Positions 35,864 to 45,444 of a DNA stretch of 64,000 nt are shown here, piece after piece. A model generated the notes under the pieces. That model saw only the letters and a program-made list of their open reading frames with translations, did no database searches and was not told the origin of the DNA. The stretch's first letter is position 1; each line of letters starts with the position of its first letter. The position numbers and the translations under genes are program-made. This DNA comes from AP-15 sp963818695 (lineage in GTDB: Bacteria > Pseudomonadota > Alphaproteobacteria > ATCC43930 > CGMCC-115725), in the NCBI GenBank assembly GCA_963818695.1, contig CAWFTG010000009.1, positions 558,001 through 622,000 on the forward strand, written 5' to 3'.

Positions 35864-38158
35864 ATGCAGCAACCAGCCAACATCGGCACCGCGGCACCGC
35901 GCATCGACGGCCGCCTGAAGGTCACCGGAGAGGCCCGCTACGCCTCGGACACTCCGCTCGCCGACCCCGTCTATGCCTTCCTCGCGACCAGCGCGATTGC
36001 TCGCGGCCGCATCGCCGAGATCGATGAGAACGCCAGCCGCGCCGTGCCCGGCGTCTTGGACATCCTGACCCACCGCAACGTCGGCGACGCGGTTAAGCCG
36101 ACCAAGTTGTTCAGCGACGGCGGCTATGTCGGTTCGACGATCATGCCGCTCGCTTCGGAGCAGATCTGGCACGCCGGCCAGATTATCGCCGTGGTCCTCG
36201 CCGAGAGTTTTGAGGCGGCGCGCGATGCGGCCCATCGGCTGAACGTGACCTACGCCGTGGAACAGCCCTCGGCTGGCTTTGATCGCGCCGGCACGACGAC
36301 GGTGGCGGCCAAGGAAGTGTCGAGTAACTACGAGGACCCGGCGGTCGGCGATGCCGAGGCTGCGTTCGCCGGCGCTCCAGTTAGGGTCGACGCGCATTAT
36401 GCGACGCCGACCCAGCACCACAATCCGATAGAGCTGTTCACCACCAGCTGCGCGTGGGCCGACGGGAGGCTCACCGTGTGGGAGGGCAGCCAGAACGTCA
36501 CCGGCCTCAAGAACGGCCTGGCGGCCCAGCTCGGCATCGACCCCGAGAAGATCCACGTAGTTTCGCCTTTCATCGGCGGCGCCTTCGGCTCGCGAGGCTC
36601 GCTGACCCAACGCACCGCGCTGATCGCGGTCGCGGCGCGCCGGCTCAACCGGCCGGTCAAGCTGGTTGCCACACGCGACCAGGGCTTCACGATCGCCAGC
36701 TACCGGGCCGAGACGCGCCACCGCGTCAGGCTTGCCGCAGACCGGGACGGCAAGCTGACCGCGCTGATCCATGAGGGCGAGGAGGTGACCAGCCGGCCCG
36801 ACAATTACAAGGTGGCCGGTACCGACGCATCGACCCGGCTCTACGCCTGTCCGAACATCGCCTCGAAGGTGTCGATCGTTCACGCCGACCGCAACACGCC
36901 CGGCTTCATGCGCTCGCCGCCCGAGGTGCCGTATCTGTTCGCGCTCGAATCGGCAATGGATGAGCTGGCGGTCGCGCTAAACATGGACCCAGTCGAGCTG
37001 CGCCGGCGCAACGACACGATGCGCGAGCCGATCAGGGGCCTGCCCTATACCAGCCGCACCTTGATCCCGTGTTTTGGGGCCGCCGCAAAATCCTTCGGCT
37101 GGGATCGGCGCAATCCCCAGCCGGGATCCATGCGCGACGGCGACTGGCTCGTCGGCTGGGGCTGCGCCACGACGATGTATCCAACGCAAATGGGCCCGGC
37201 GACGGCGCGAGTGGCGATAACGCCCCTAGGCGCGGTCAAGGTGCAAACCGCGGCGCACGATATCGGCACTGGCGCTTATACCGTCGTCGCACTGACTGCG
37301 TCCGACCGGCTCGGCATTGCGCTCGACAAGATCACCGTCGAGCTTGGCGATTCCGATCTGCCGCCGGCCCCCGTCGCCGGCGGTTCCAATACCACGGCCA
37401 GCGTCTGCAACGTCGTCGCCAAGGCTTGCGAGCAGATCCGCTCGCGTATTGCCCAAGCAGCCGTCGCTGCCGCCGACGGCGCCTTCGCGGGCAAGGATGC
37501 GAGCCGCCTGGTGCTGACCCGCGGCATGCTCAAGGACCCCGATGGCGGTTCCGAGCCGCTCGAGGCGGCGATCCGCCGCGTATCTAATGGAGCGATCGAG
37601 GCTTATGCCGAGAACACTCCGCATGGGGTCCCGCCGGATGGATTGAGCAAGCTCTACCAGGGCCACGCCGTGCTCGCCGGCGGCGCCAAGATGAAGGACC
37701 GCATCCAATTCGCCTTCGGCGCCGAATTCGTCGAAGTCCGGGTGCACGCAAGAACGCGTGAGATCCGCTGTCCGCGCGTCGTCGGGGCGTTCGCCGCCGG
37801 CCGTATCGTCGACCCGGTTACCGCCAAAAGCCAGCTGATGGGCGGGTTGATCTGGGGCGTTTCGTCCGCTCTGCACGAGGCGACTGAGATCGATCGCCGG
37901 CGCGCCCGCTACTACAACACCGATCTCGCCGAATATTTGATCCCGGTCAATGCCGATATCGACGAGGCCGAGGTGATCCTGGTTCCCGAGGAGGATCACC
38001 TGGTCAACGAGCTTGGTATCAAGGGTCTGGGCGAGCTCGGCAATGTCGGCACCAACGCGGCGGTCGCCAACGCCGTCTACCACGCGACCGGCGTCAGGAT
38101 CCGCGAGCTGCCGATCCGGTTGGAGAAACTGCTCAACGCGCCGTCGGTCGCGTTGTGA
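35864..38158 (+). CDS. paoC: aldehyde oxidoreductase molybdenum-binding subunit (PaoC/YagR-like)
   Basis: A 764-residue catalytic subunit that binds molybdopterin cytosine dinucleotide and oxidises aldehydes to acids. Domain landmarks are RIDGRLKVTGEARYASDTPL at the start, the cofactor loop FIGGAFGSRGSLTQRTALIA, FMRSPPEVPYLFALESAMDE, and GGSNTTASVCNVVAKACEQI. Near the C-terminus GIKGLGELGNVGTNAAVANA carries the catalytic Glu724. It is the last gene of the paoABC-like operon. The chaperone gene paoD, which inserts the cofactor in enterobacteria, is not visible nearby; it may lie elsewhere. The likely role is detoxification of aromatic aldehydes in the periplasm. A gap of 90 bases then leads to an amidohydrolase on the same strand. 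Confidence 0.9.
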   Translation: MQQPANIGTAAPRIDGRLKVTGEARYASDTPLADPVYAFLATSAIARGRIAEIDENASRAVPGVLDILTHRNVGDAVKPTKLFSDGGYVGSTIMPLASEQIWHAGQIIAVVLAESFEAARDAAHRLNVTYAVEQPSAGFDRAGTTTVAAKEVSSNYEDPAVGDAEAAFAGAPVRVDAHYATPTQHHNPIELFTTSCAWADGRLTVWEGSQNVTGLKNGLAAQLGIDPEKIHVVSPFIGGAFGSRGSLTQRTALIAVAARRLNRPVKLVATRDQGFTIASYRAETRHRVRLAADRDGKLTALIHEGEEVTSRPDNYKVAGTDASTRLYACPNIASKVSIVHADRNTPGFMRSPPEVPYLFALESAMDELAVALNMDPVELRRRNDTMREPIRGLPYTSRTLIPCFGAAAKSFGWDRRNPQPGSMRDGDWLVGWGCATTMYPTQMGPATARVAITPLGAVKVQTAAHDIGTGAYTVVALTASDRLGIALDKITVELGDSDLPPAPVAGGSNTTASVCNVVAKACEQIRSRIAQAAVAAADGAFAGKDASRLVLTRGMLKDPDGGSEPLEAAIRRVSNGAIEAYAENTPHGVPPDGLSKLYQGHAVLAGGAKMKDRIQFAFGAEFVEVRVHARTREIRCPRVVGAFAAGRIVDPVTAKSQLMGGLIWGVSSALHEATEIDRRRARYYNTDLAEYLIPVNADIDEAEVILVPEEDHLVNELGIKGLGELGNVGTNAAVANAVYHATGVRIRELPIRLEKLLNAPSVAL

Positions 38159-38249
38159 CCGACGCCGATAGCGTCGCCCTCGGAAAACGTTGCTGGCACT
38201 CTGTTAAGAATAGCAGCACAATGCACTGAGCACATCCGCGGAGGAGAGC

Positions 38250-39722
38250 ATGAGCGCACGCAAAGAGTGGCACCCCGAGAAGGTCCGTTCCGGGCTCACC
38301 CATCCGGTTATCGACGCCGACGGCCATTGGATCGAATACGGGCCGGTCTTCGCCGAGAAGGTGCGCAAGGCCGCCGGCGACAAGGCGGCGGACGGATTGC
38401 TCCGGCACATGCGCCGCATTCCCGAAGCGCTGTCGCTCTCAATTGAGGAGCGGCGCCGCCGCGGCATCGCGATGGAAGGCTATTGGGGGCGGCAGTCGAC
38501 CAACACCCGCGACCGCGCCACCGCAATGATGCCGCGGATGCTCTACGACCGCCTTGATGAGCTCGGGATTGATTTCGGCATCATCTATCCGACCGCGGGG
38601 CTGGGCATAGCGCGCATCGAGGATGCGGAAACCCGGCGCGCCGTGATCCGCGGTTTCAATATCGTCACCGCCGATTACTTCCGTGATCTCAGCGACCGTC
38701 TGACTCCGGCGGCAGTCATCCCGATGCATACCCCCGAAGAGGCGATCGCCGAGCTCGAATTCGTCACCAAACAGCTCGGCTCCAAGGTCGGCATGTTCGG
38801 CAGCGGCATCCGACGAACCTTGCCGATCGCCGAGGGCGCCGATCCTGCGGTCGCCCGCTTTGCCGCTCATTACGACCAGCTCGGCCTCGACAGCGATTAC
38901 GATTACGACCCGGTCTGGCGCAAATGCCTGGAGCTGAAGATCGCGCCGACCTTCCACACCGGCGGCCGCGGCCTCGGCCTGCGCAATGGGCCGAGCAACT
39001 TCACCTTCAACCATATCGGCCACTTCGCCGCCGCCGGCCATGCGGTGGCCAAGGCAATTTTCCTCGGCGGCGTCACGCGGCGCTTCCCGGATCTGCGCTT
39101 TGGTTTCCTCGAAGGCGGTTCCGGCTGGGCCTGCCAATTGTTCGCCGACCTGATCGAGCACTGGGAGCGGCGCGGCAAGGAGGGGCTGGAATACATGGAC
39201 CCGAAAAAGCTCGACCGCCCGCTGCTGGCGCAGCTGGTCGAGAAATACGGGTATAAGGATATCGGCGACGAATTGCGCCGCCGCGACGGCTGGCCAAACC
39301 CGGGCGACGACGAGCTCGACGGCGGAGTCCCGGTGCATGACGATTACGCAGCCTGCAAGATCAGCCGCAAGGAGGACTGGATCGAGCTCTATGCGAAGCC
39401 GTTCTTTTTCGGCTGCGAGCCGGACGACCGGATGAACGCCGTCGCGTTCAGCAAGCTCAACCCGCTAGGCGCCCGGATCAACGCGATCTTCAGCTCGGAC
39501 GTCGGCCATTTCGACATCCCCGACATGCGCATGGTCCTCCCCGAAGCGTGGGAATTGGTCGAGGACGAGCTGATCACCCGGGATGATTTCCGCGACTTCA
39601 CCTTCGCCAACGCCGTGCGCCTCTTCGGTACCCAGAACCCCGACTTCTTTGAAGGCACCCCGGTCGCCGACGCCGCCGCCGAGGTGCTCGGCAAGCCACC
39701 GGTCCGGGCCGCCGCCGAATAG
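38250..39722 (+). CDS. amidohydrolase family protein (ACMSD-related, amidohydrolase-2)
   Basis: A 490-residue member of the amidohydrolase-2 superfamily, TIM-barrel metal enzymes that include decarboxylases such as ACMSD and hydrolases. Candidate metal sites are the histidine in VIDADGHWIEYG, His in APTFHTGGRG, the NHIGHFAAAGHAVAKAIFLG region, and the aspartate in FSSDVGHFDIPD. FPDLRFGFLEGGSGWA is the typical strand-7 motif. The usual length is 330-400, so this is one of the longer versions, with an inserted region near residues 60-80. ATG 38250 follows a GCGGAGGAGAG site. Its neighbour upstream is the pao operon, so it could act on the acids that enzyme makes, but this is a guess. Confidence 0.8.
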   Translation: MSARKEWHPEKVRSGLTHPVIDADGHWIEYGPVFAEKVRKAAGDKAADGLLRHMRRIPEALSLSIEERRRRGIAMEGYWGRQSTNTRDRATAMMPRMLYDRLDELGIDFGIIYPTAGLGIARIEDAETRRAVIRGFNIVTADYFRDLSDRLTPAAVIPMHTPEEAIAELEFVTKQLGSKVGMFGSGIRRTLPIAEGADPAVARFAAHYDQLGLDSDYDYDPVWRKCLELKIAPTFHTGGRGLGLRNGPSNFTFNHIGHFAAAGHAVAKAIFLGGVTRRFPDLRFGFLEGGSGWACQLFADLIEHWERRGKEGLEYMDPKKLDRPLLAQLVEKYGYKDIGDELRRRDGWPNPGDDELDGGVPVHDDYAACKISRKEDWIELYAKPFFFGCEPDDRMNAVAFSKLNPLGARINAIFSSDVGHFDIPDMRMVLPEAWELVEDELITRDDFRDFTFANAVRLFGTQNPDFFEGTPVADAAAEVLGKPPVRAAAE

Positions 39723-39796
39723 CCCCTCACCCGCCTCCCCTGCACCCGCCACCCTCCCGAGAAAATCCGTTCTGGACGCGGGTCGGGGGAAACGTG

Positions 39797-39826
39797 ATGC
39801 CCGGCCTCCTGGTTGAGGCCGGGCAT
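39797..39826. terminator. hairpin between convergent genes
   Basis: ATGCCCGGCCT and AGGCCGGGCAT form a perfect 11-base stem around CCTGGTTG. It lies between two genes that point towards each other. There is no clear T run, so whether it ends transcription is not certain, but its placement fits. Confidence 0.55.
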
Positions 39827-39858
39827 ATCATCGTCCCTGTCGCGGTATTCGCCGAGTT

Positions 39859-40188
39859 CTATCGGTAAGGGTTCCAGCCGTAATAATAGGGCTGCGATGC
39901 CGGATAGTAATCAGTGGGGGACGGGCCGTAATAGCTCGGATAGGGCTGCGGGTTGTAATAGGCCGAGGCTGGCGGCGGGCCATAGGCGTAGACCGGCGGG
40001 GTCGAGTTGGCGATCGCCGCGCCAGCGACCACACCGCCGAGGATGCCCAGCCCGATCGCCGCTCCGACGCCGCTTCCGGCATGCGCCGGTGTCGGGGCCG
40101 TCAGAGACAGCGCGGCGACCGCACCGGCCAGCGCGACACCTTTTCCGATCTGTCCGAACCGGCTGAATACTGTCTGGTTTGTCTTCAT
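39859..40188 (-). CDS. small secreted Tyr/Pro-rich protein
   Basis: A 109-residue protein. Residues 1-35 are a signal peptide (basic start, then GKGVALAGAVAALSLTAPTP and AHA). A glycine-rich hydrophobic patch follows (GVGAAIGLGILGGVVAGAAI), resembling the glycine-zipper proteins of alphaproteobacterial envelopes. The C-terminal 45 residues are mostly Tyr, Pro, Ser and Gly. I chose ATG 40188 because GAGAGG lies just upstream; an ATG four codons earlier is possible. It is probably an envelope or matrix protein. No enzymatic motif is present. It resembles in style the protein at 41621-41950. Confidence 0.7.
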   Translation of the reverse strand: MKTNQTVFSRFGQIGKGVALAGAVAALSLTAPTPAHAGSGVGAAIGLGILGGVVAGAAIANSTPPVYAYGPPPASAYYNPQPYPSYYGPSPTDYYPASQPYYYGWNPYR

Positions 40189-40365
40189 GGCCCTCTCCAT
40201 TCCTTTTGCAATCTCAAGTTCGATACCGCCCGATATTGGATCGCGCCGCTGGATCGCTACGCCGGAGAGTCCGCCGCCAAGCCTCCTCATGTTTCCGTTA
40301 TGTTCTCGATTGTGAATGGGCTCGCGATTTGGGATCGTCGACAGGTTGAGAAGGAGCGCGCCGAT

Positions 40366-41607
40366 ATGAAGGTACTGAGGGGCGGAAGGCTAATCGATGG
40401 GACCGGAACCGGGCCACAGCCGGGCGCAACGATCGTGATCCGCGATGGGCAGATCGAGGCGGTTACCACCAAAAGCGCCGCCGAGTGGCCGCAGGAGGCC
40501 GACATCGTCGACGTCTCGGGCATGACCGTCCTGCCGGGCCTGATCGACTGCCACGACCATATGGCGTTTCACGGCTATGATCTGGCGCGGCGCTGGGGCA
40601 TCGACGAGCCGCAGAGCACCCGCACCCTGCGCACCGCCAAGGTCCTCGAGCAGACGTTGGCGATGGGATACACCGCGGTCCGCGACGCCGCCGGTCTCGA
40701 CGCGGGGTTCAAGCGGGCGATCGACGAGGGATTGATCTCGGGGCCGCGGCTCGTCGTCTCGCTGTGCATCATCTCGCCGATCGGCGGGATTGGCGACCGC
40801 GTCAGCCCGTCGGGGTTTTCCTGTTGCGTGCCGCATGACCCGCTGCTGCCCGACGGGGTAGTGAACAGCCTCGCAGATGTCCGCCCGGTAGTCCGCCGGG
40901 TGGTGCGGGCGGGGGCGGATGTCATCAAATGCGCCACCACCGGCGGGGCCAGCTCGCGTGCCGGGCATGGGCCGCGGGACGGCGCCTTCAATCTCGACGA
41001 GATGCAGGCACTGACCGAAGAGGCGCACGCGCTCGACCGCCGCGTGATGTGCCACGCGCTCGGCGGCCGGGGCTTGCGCGTCGCGATCGAAGCGGGCGTT
41101 GATTCCATAGAGCACGGCTGCTACCTCGACGAGGAGCCCGAACTGCTCGACGCGATGGCACAGCGCGGAATCTTCTTCGTGCCGACCTTTGCGGTGTACG
41201 ACTTCCACCGCAAATCACCGCTGCCGCATATCCGCGAACGGGCGCAGCACCTGCGGGAGCACCACATCGAGAGCCTGCGCCGGGCGTTCGCCGCCGGAGT
41301 GAAGATCGCGGCCGGAACCGACGCCGGGGGCCACGGACACCCGCAGAACGCGCTCGAAATCGAGTGCCTCGTCAAAGCGGGGCTGAGCCCGCTTCAGGCA
41401 TTGCGGGCGGCGACCGGATGGGCGGCCGAGTGTCTCGGCCGCGAGCACGAGTTTGGCACAATCGAAAAGGGCAAGCTCGCCGATCTGATCGTCGTCTCAG
41501 GTGATCCGCTCGGCGACGTTAGGATCCTGCAGGACCCCGACCGCATCGCGCTGGTGCTGAAAGGCGGCCAGGTTGCCGCTGACCGGTTGCCAAGAACACC
41601 GCGCTGA
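40366..41607 (+). CDS. metal-dependent amidohydrolase (imidazolonepropionase/prolidase-like)
   Basis: A 413-residue amidohydrolase of the group that includes Xaa-Pro and organophosphate-cleaving prolidases. Metal ligands: the HxH motif in DCHDHMAFHG; a lysine in ADVIKCATTGG, which is typically carboxylated; His in RRVMCHALGGRG; His in DSIEHGCYLDEE; and the aspartate in AAGTDAGGHGHPQNAL. The N-terminal small domain has GRLIDGTGTGPQPGATIVIR and the C-terminal part GTIEKGKLADLIVVSGDP, both standard. I chose ATG 40366, 10 bases after AAGGAG, rather than the much longer open frame from 40081, which would run antisense to the upstream small gene. It converges with the 41621 gene. The substrate is unknown. 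Confidence 0.88.
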   Translation: MKVLRGGRLIDGTGTGPQPGATIVIRDGQIEAVTTKSAAEWPQEADIVDVSGMTVLPGLIDCHDHMAFHGYDLARRWGIDEPQSTRTLRTAKVLEQTLAMGYTAVRDAAGLDAGFKRAIDEGLISGPRLVVSLCIISPIGGIGDRVSPSGFSCCVPHDPLLPDGVVNSLADVRPVVRRVVRAGADVIKCATTGGASSRAGHGPRDGAFNLDEMQALTEEAHALDRRVMCHALGGRGLRVAIEAGVDSIEHGCYLDEEPELLDAMAQRGIFFVPTFAVYDFHRKSPLPHIRERAQHLREHHIESLRRAFAAGVKIAAGTDAGGHGHPQNALEIECLVKAGLSPLQALRAATGWAAECLGREHEFGTIEKGKLADLIVVSGDPLGDVRILQDPDRIALVLKGGQVAADRLPRTPR

Positions 41608-41620
41608 TCCCCAAGCCCGG

Positions 41621-41950
41621 TTACGAGCCGTAGCACCGGCAAGGACGACGATGGCGCACCGGCCGGCGGTAGTGTTTGACCGGAGGAGGTGGCGGTACAT
41701 AGACGACCGGAGCCGGACGGATCACGGGCGGCGGGGCGTAAAAGACAGGTGGCCGGTAGACTACCAGGGGTGGCGGCGGCGGGGCGTAGATCGGCGGCCC
41801 GACAAATCCCGGGAAACCAAACCCGAAACCAATGAACACTCTTGCCTCTGCACCCTGCGAAGTAATGAGCATCGTGGTAAAGATCGCGGCGGCGATCAGT
41901 GCGCCCGACACCGCGTAGCGGAGAATTGGCCCCGACATCGGTTTTGGCAT
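41621..41950 (-). CDS. small Pro-rich membrane or secreted protein
   Basis: A 109-residue protein. It begins MPKPMSGPILRYAVSGALIA and continues into a hydrophobic stretch that is a signal peptide or anchor (to about residue 38, cut after GAEA possible). The rest is Pro-, Tyr- and Val-rich (APPPPPLVVYRPP) with a basic, Cys-containing end. ATG 41950 has a strong GAGGAGG site seven bases upstream. It looks like a small cell-envelope protein. No domain is recognisable. Confidence 0.65.
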   Translation of the reverse strand: MPKPMSGPILRYAVSGALIAAAIFTTMLITSQGAEARVFIGFGFGFPGFVGPPIYAPPPPPLVVYRPPVFYAPPPVIRPAPVVYVPPPPPVKHYRRPVRHRRPCRCYGS

Positions 41951-42060
41951 TCGTTCACCTCCTCTTTTCGAGTAAAGGGCCAACTCGCGACAACGTTCCG
42001 ACTGAGGACTTATTCATCGGGACGCCCGCTCGTCGGCTTCGCCCATCGGAGAGATCGACT

Positions 42061-42841
42061 ATGACCAATCCGACCCGCCCGCTGGCGCTCGTCACCGGAG
42101 CTTCGAGCGGCATCGGCGCCGATCTCGCTCGAGAGCTGGCGAAAGACGGCCACGATCTGGTGCTCAGCGCGCGCACCGTGCCGGCGATGCAGGCGCTCGC
42201 GGCCGAACTAGAGGCATACGGCGCGAGCTCCATCGTCATTGCCGCCGATCTCGCCAAGCCCGGAGCTGCAGCAGGGCTGGCCGGCACACTCGGGGCTCGT
42301 GGCCTGCAGATCGAGGTTCTCGTGAACAACGCAGGTCTTGGCGGCGTCGGCCGGTTCGACCAGATGGACCCACAGCGAGTTCGGCGACATGCTGATGATC
42401 AATGTCGTGGCACTGACCGAGCTGACCCGGTTGCTGGTGCCGGGGATGGTGGCGCGGCGCTGCGGCAAGGTGTTGCTGGTGGCCTCGACGGCAAGTTTTC
42501 AGCCGGGCCCCCGGATGGCGGTCTATTTCGCGACGAAGGCCTATGTGCTGAGCCTCGGTGAGGCGCTCACCTATGAGCTGCGCGGCACCGGCGTCACGGT
42601 GACGACATTGTGTCCCGGCGCAACCGCGACAAATTTCTTCAAAGCGGCCGGCGCAAACGAAGTCGCCCTGCAGCCCGCGATGAGTGCAGCGGAGGTGGCG
42701 CGGATCGGCTATCGTGCCTTGCGGGCTGGCCGGCGGGTCGTGATCACCGGAATGCTGAACCGAATCCTGGCGCTCGGCGGCCGCTACGCGCCCCACGCAG
42801 TGACTCTGCCGGCAACCGCCGCCCTGATGTCGCGCCGCTAG
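42061..42841 (+). pseudogene. short-chain dehydrogenase, frameshifted in CCC at 42369
   Basis: An SDR of about 259 residues if repaired. The first frame has the NAD(P) motif ALVTGASSGIGADLARELAK and the NNAG motif VLVNNAGLGGVGRF. The second frame has DMLMINVVALTELT, the catalytic serine region LLVASTASFQPGPR and the active site YFATKAYVLSLGEAL (Y-x3-K). Removing one C from 42369-42371 turns DPQRVRR into DHSEFGDMLMIN and joins them. The frame closest to this is the DltE/YqjQ-like classical SDR. It starts at ATG 42061. The beta-propeller gene follows 23 bases after the stop. Confidence 0.75.
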
Positions 42842-42864
42842 GCCTTTTGCATAGGCCAAATCAA

Positions 42865-44358
42865 ATGAAAACGCGTTGGATCGGATGTCTGGGTGCACTG
42901 TTGTCGGCGCTGACGATGACCGGCCATTCTCACGCGCAATCCGTCCTCGGTTACCACGGCAGTCCAGACCGCAGCGGCAACTTCATCGTATCCGCGCTCA
43001 ACTGGGAGCGCGCTCGCTTACTGCATCTCGACGCGAGCTTTCACCCGCAATTTCCCGGTCATCTCTATTCCCAGCCGCTCTACTGGCAGCCGCCGGGGTC
43101 GGGCTCGGGAATGCTGATCGTCGCCACCGAGAACGACGAGGTTCGCGCCATCGATGCGCGCTCGGGAAACCAGATCTGGACACGGTCGTTGGGCCGGCCG
43201 GTCCCGTTGTCGACGCAGCCTTGCGGCAATATAGACCCGCTGGGGATCACCGGCACGCCGGTCATCGACGAGGCGACGCAGGCGGTCTATCTCGATGCGA
43301 TGACTGGTGACGCGTCCGGTGCTCATCACCAGGTGTTCGCCTTGTCCCTTAAAGACGGCGCGCCCTTGCCGGGTTGGCCCGTCGATGTTGCCGAGGCGCT
43401 GACCGCCCGTGGACAGCAATTCGACACCCGGTTCCAGAACGAGCGCGGCGCGCTCGCCATTCTCGACGGCAGGGTTTACGTGCCTTACGGCGGGCATTAC
43501 GGCGATTGCGGCGATTATCACGGCTGGGTCATCGGCATTCGCCTGCAGGACCCACGAGACATCGTCAGCTGGAGCACCCGCGGGCGGGGCGGCGGCATCT
43601 GGGCGCCAGGCGGGATCAGCAGCGACGGACGCGCCCTCTTCGTTGCCACCGGCAACACCTTTGGCGCGAGCACATGGAGCGACGGCGAAGCGGTATTCCG
43701 GCTCATGCCCGATCTGCATCACGAGGAGCGGCCGCAGGATTTTTTCGCACCGGCCGATTGGAAGGCGCTCGATGCGCGCGACGCCGATCTCGGCGGCAGC
43801 AACCCGATCCCATTCGAGGTGCCATCACCAACCGGTCCAAAGCCTTTTGTCCTGGCGCTCGGGAAGGACGCCCGCGCTTATGTTCTCGATCGCTACAACC
43901 TCGGCGGCATTGGAGGCGGCCTGGCATCCGAAACCGTATCGACCCGGCCGATCCGCACCGCGCCAGCCGACTACCCGGCCGCCGATGGTGTGTTTGTCGC
44001 GTTCGAAGGCCGGGGCGCACATTGCCCGACCGCTCGCTCCGACGACAACCTCACTGTGCTGCACATCCGGGCCGGCTCCCCGCCCTCGCTCGATACAGCT
44101 TGGTGCGGCGCTTTCAGGGGAGAGGGCTCGCCGATCGTGACCACGACCGACGGCCGCGCGAATCCGATTGTCTGGATCGTTGGCGCCGAGGGCGATGGGC
44201 TATTGCACGGCTATCGAGGCGACACCGGTGAGCCGCTGTTCACTGGCGGGGGCGCTAGTGATGCGATGATGGGGCTGCGACACTTCCAGACTTTACTGGC
44301 GGCCGGTGACCGGCTCTATGTCGGGGCCGACGGCCGCATCTACGCCTTCTCCTTTTAA
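42865..44358 (+). CDS. secreted PQQ-like beta-propeller repeat protein
   Basis: A 497-residue predicted periplasmic protein. The first 25 residues form a signal peptide (MKTRWIGCLGALLSALTMTG, cut near SHAQ). The mature part shows repeated blades of a PQQ-enzyme-like propeller: MLIVATENDEVRAIDARSGN, GTPVIDEATQAVYLDAMTGD and FVLALGKDARAYVLDRYNLG, and near the end LHGYRGDTGEPLF. The calcium and cofactor residues of true quinoprotein dehydrogenases are not obvious, so I do not call it an enzyme. I chose ATG 42865 because it begins the signal peptide; the frame is open upstream in the SDR. A perfect 16-base palindrome (AACCGCCATGGCGGTT) follows the stop at 44360. Confidence 0.8.
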   Translation: MKTRWIGCLGALLSALTMTGHSHAQSVLGYHGSPDRSGNFIVSALNWERARLLHLDASFHPQFPGHLYSQPLYWQPPGSGSGMLIVATENDEVRAIDARSGNQIWTRSLGRPVPLSTQPCGNIDPLGITGTPVIDEATQAVYLDAMTGDASGAHHQVFALSLKDGAPLPGWPVDVAEALTARGQQFDTRFQNERGALAILDGRVYVPYGGHYGDCGDYHGWVIGIRLQDPRDIVSWSTRGRGGGIWAPGGISSDGRALFVATGNTFGASTWSDGEAVFRLMPDLHHEERPQDFFAPADWKALDARDADLGGSNPIPFEVPSPTGPKPFVLALGKDARAYVLDRYNLGGIGGGLASETVSTRPIRTAPADYPAADGVFVAFEGRGAHCPTARSDDNLTVLHIRAGSPPSLDTAWCGAFRGEGSPIVTTTDGRANPIVWIVGAEGDGLLHGYRGDTGEPLFTGGGASDAMMGLRHFQTLLAAGDRLYVGADGRIYAFSF

Positions 44359-44386
44359 CAACCGCCATGGCGGTTCCGGATAACCG

Positions 44387-45370
44387 ATGACGATTGCAAG
44401 AGACCTCATGAAGCTGGCGACCTGGCTCTTTCTGCTGCTGCTCGGTTTCGGGGTTTGCGCCACGGCGGTCGCCGCGAGCTACCCCGCGCGGCCAATCACT
44501 CTTGTTGTGCCGTTTCCGCCGGGAGGCCCCGCCAGTGTTGTGGCCGATATCGTAGCCCCGCAGCTCGGCCAGTATCTCGAACAGAAGGTCACGATCGATA
44601 ACCGCACCGGGGCCGACGGGATTGTCGGCAGCGAGTTTGTCGCCAAGGCACCGCCTGATGGGTACACGCTGCTGCTCGCCACCAGCGCCCTCGTCATCCA
44701 CCCGGGGACCTACAACTCGCTGCCTTTCGATACCGAGAAGGCATTCGCTCCGGTATCGCTGCTAGTCGCCTCGCAATACCTCCTCGTGGTCAATCCGTCG
44801 CTGCCGATCGAATCCGTCGAGGAGCTGATCGCTTTTGGGAAGGAGCACCCGGGCGGGCTCACCTATGCCGCCGGCGGGCTCGGCGGCCCGACTCAAATGG
44901 CCTTCGAGCTGTTCCGGCTGACTGCCGGAATCAAAGTTGAGCAGACCGCTTACGATGGCGGGGCTGCCGCGTTGCTGGCAGTTGCGAATGGCGAAGCCCA
45001 AGTCATGATGGCGCCGATCCTCGCGGCGATGCCGATGGTGCAAAACGGGCGGCTGCGCGCGCTCGCGGTCACCGGCCGGCACCCGGATCCGGCCGTACCG
45101 GAATTACCGACCATATCCGACACGCTGCCCGGATTTTCTGCATTGTCGTGGTACGGGATCTTCGCGCCGGCGGGCACCCCCTCGGCGGTAATCACTCGGC
45201 TCAACACCGAGCTCGATCGCATCGTCCACGAGCCCCAGATCGAGAAGCGCTTTGCCGGTATCGGCGGTGAGGCGATCGGTGGCCCGCCCTCGACGCTCGC
45301 CTCGCTGATCCACGACGAAATCGCACGCTGGCGGCGGGTGGCCAAAGAGGCCGGCATACATATCGAATGA
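44387..45370 (+). CDS. tripartite tricarboxylate transporter receptor (TctC/Bug family)
   Basis: A 327-residue periplasmic binding protein of the Bug family. A signal peptide runs to about residue 30 (LATWLFLLLLGFGVCATAVA, then ASYPARP). The mature protein has PITLVVPFPPGGPASVVADI, IDNRTGADGIVGSEFVAKAP and PDGYTLLLAT, all typical Bug features. Bug proteins bind small organic acids such as citrate, glutamate or nicotinate. The membrane partners TctA and TctB are not next to it; orphan receptors of this kind are common in heterotrophic Proteobacteria. The next gene, an SDR, follows after 74 bases on the same strand. Confidence 0.88.
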   Translation: MTIARDLMKLATWLFLLLLGFGVCATAVAASYPARPITLVVPFPPGGPASVVADIVAPQLGQYLEQKVTIDNRTGADGIVGSEFVAKAPPDGYTLLLATSALVIHPGTYNSLPFDTEKAFAPVSLLVASQYLLVVNPSLPIESVEELIAFGKEHPGGLTYAAGGLGGPTQMAFELFRLTAGIKVEQTAYDGGAAALLAVANGEAQVMMAPILAAMPMVQNGRLRALAVTGRHPDPAVPELPTISDTLPGFSALSWYGIFAPAGTPSAVITRLNTELDRIVHEPQIEKRFAGIGGEAIGGPPSTLASLIHDEIARWRRVAKEAGIHIE

Positions 45371-45444
45371 CTGGCTCAACGATGATGCGGCAAGAATCGA
45401 GGATCGCTTCGCGAGAACCAACCTTGATCTGATGAGGAGTCGCT

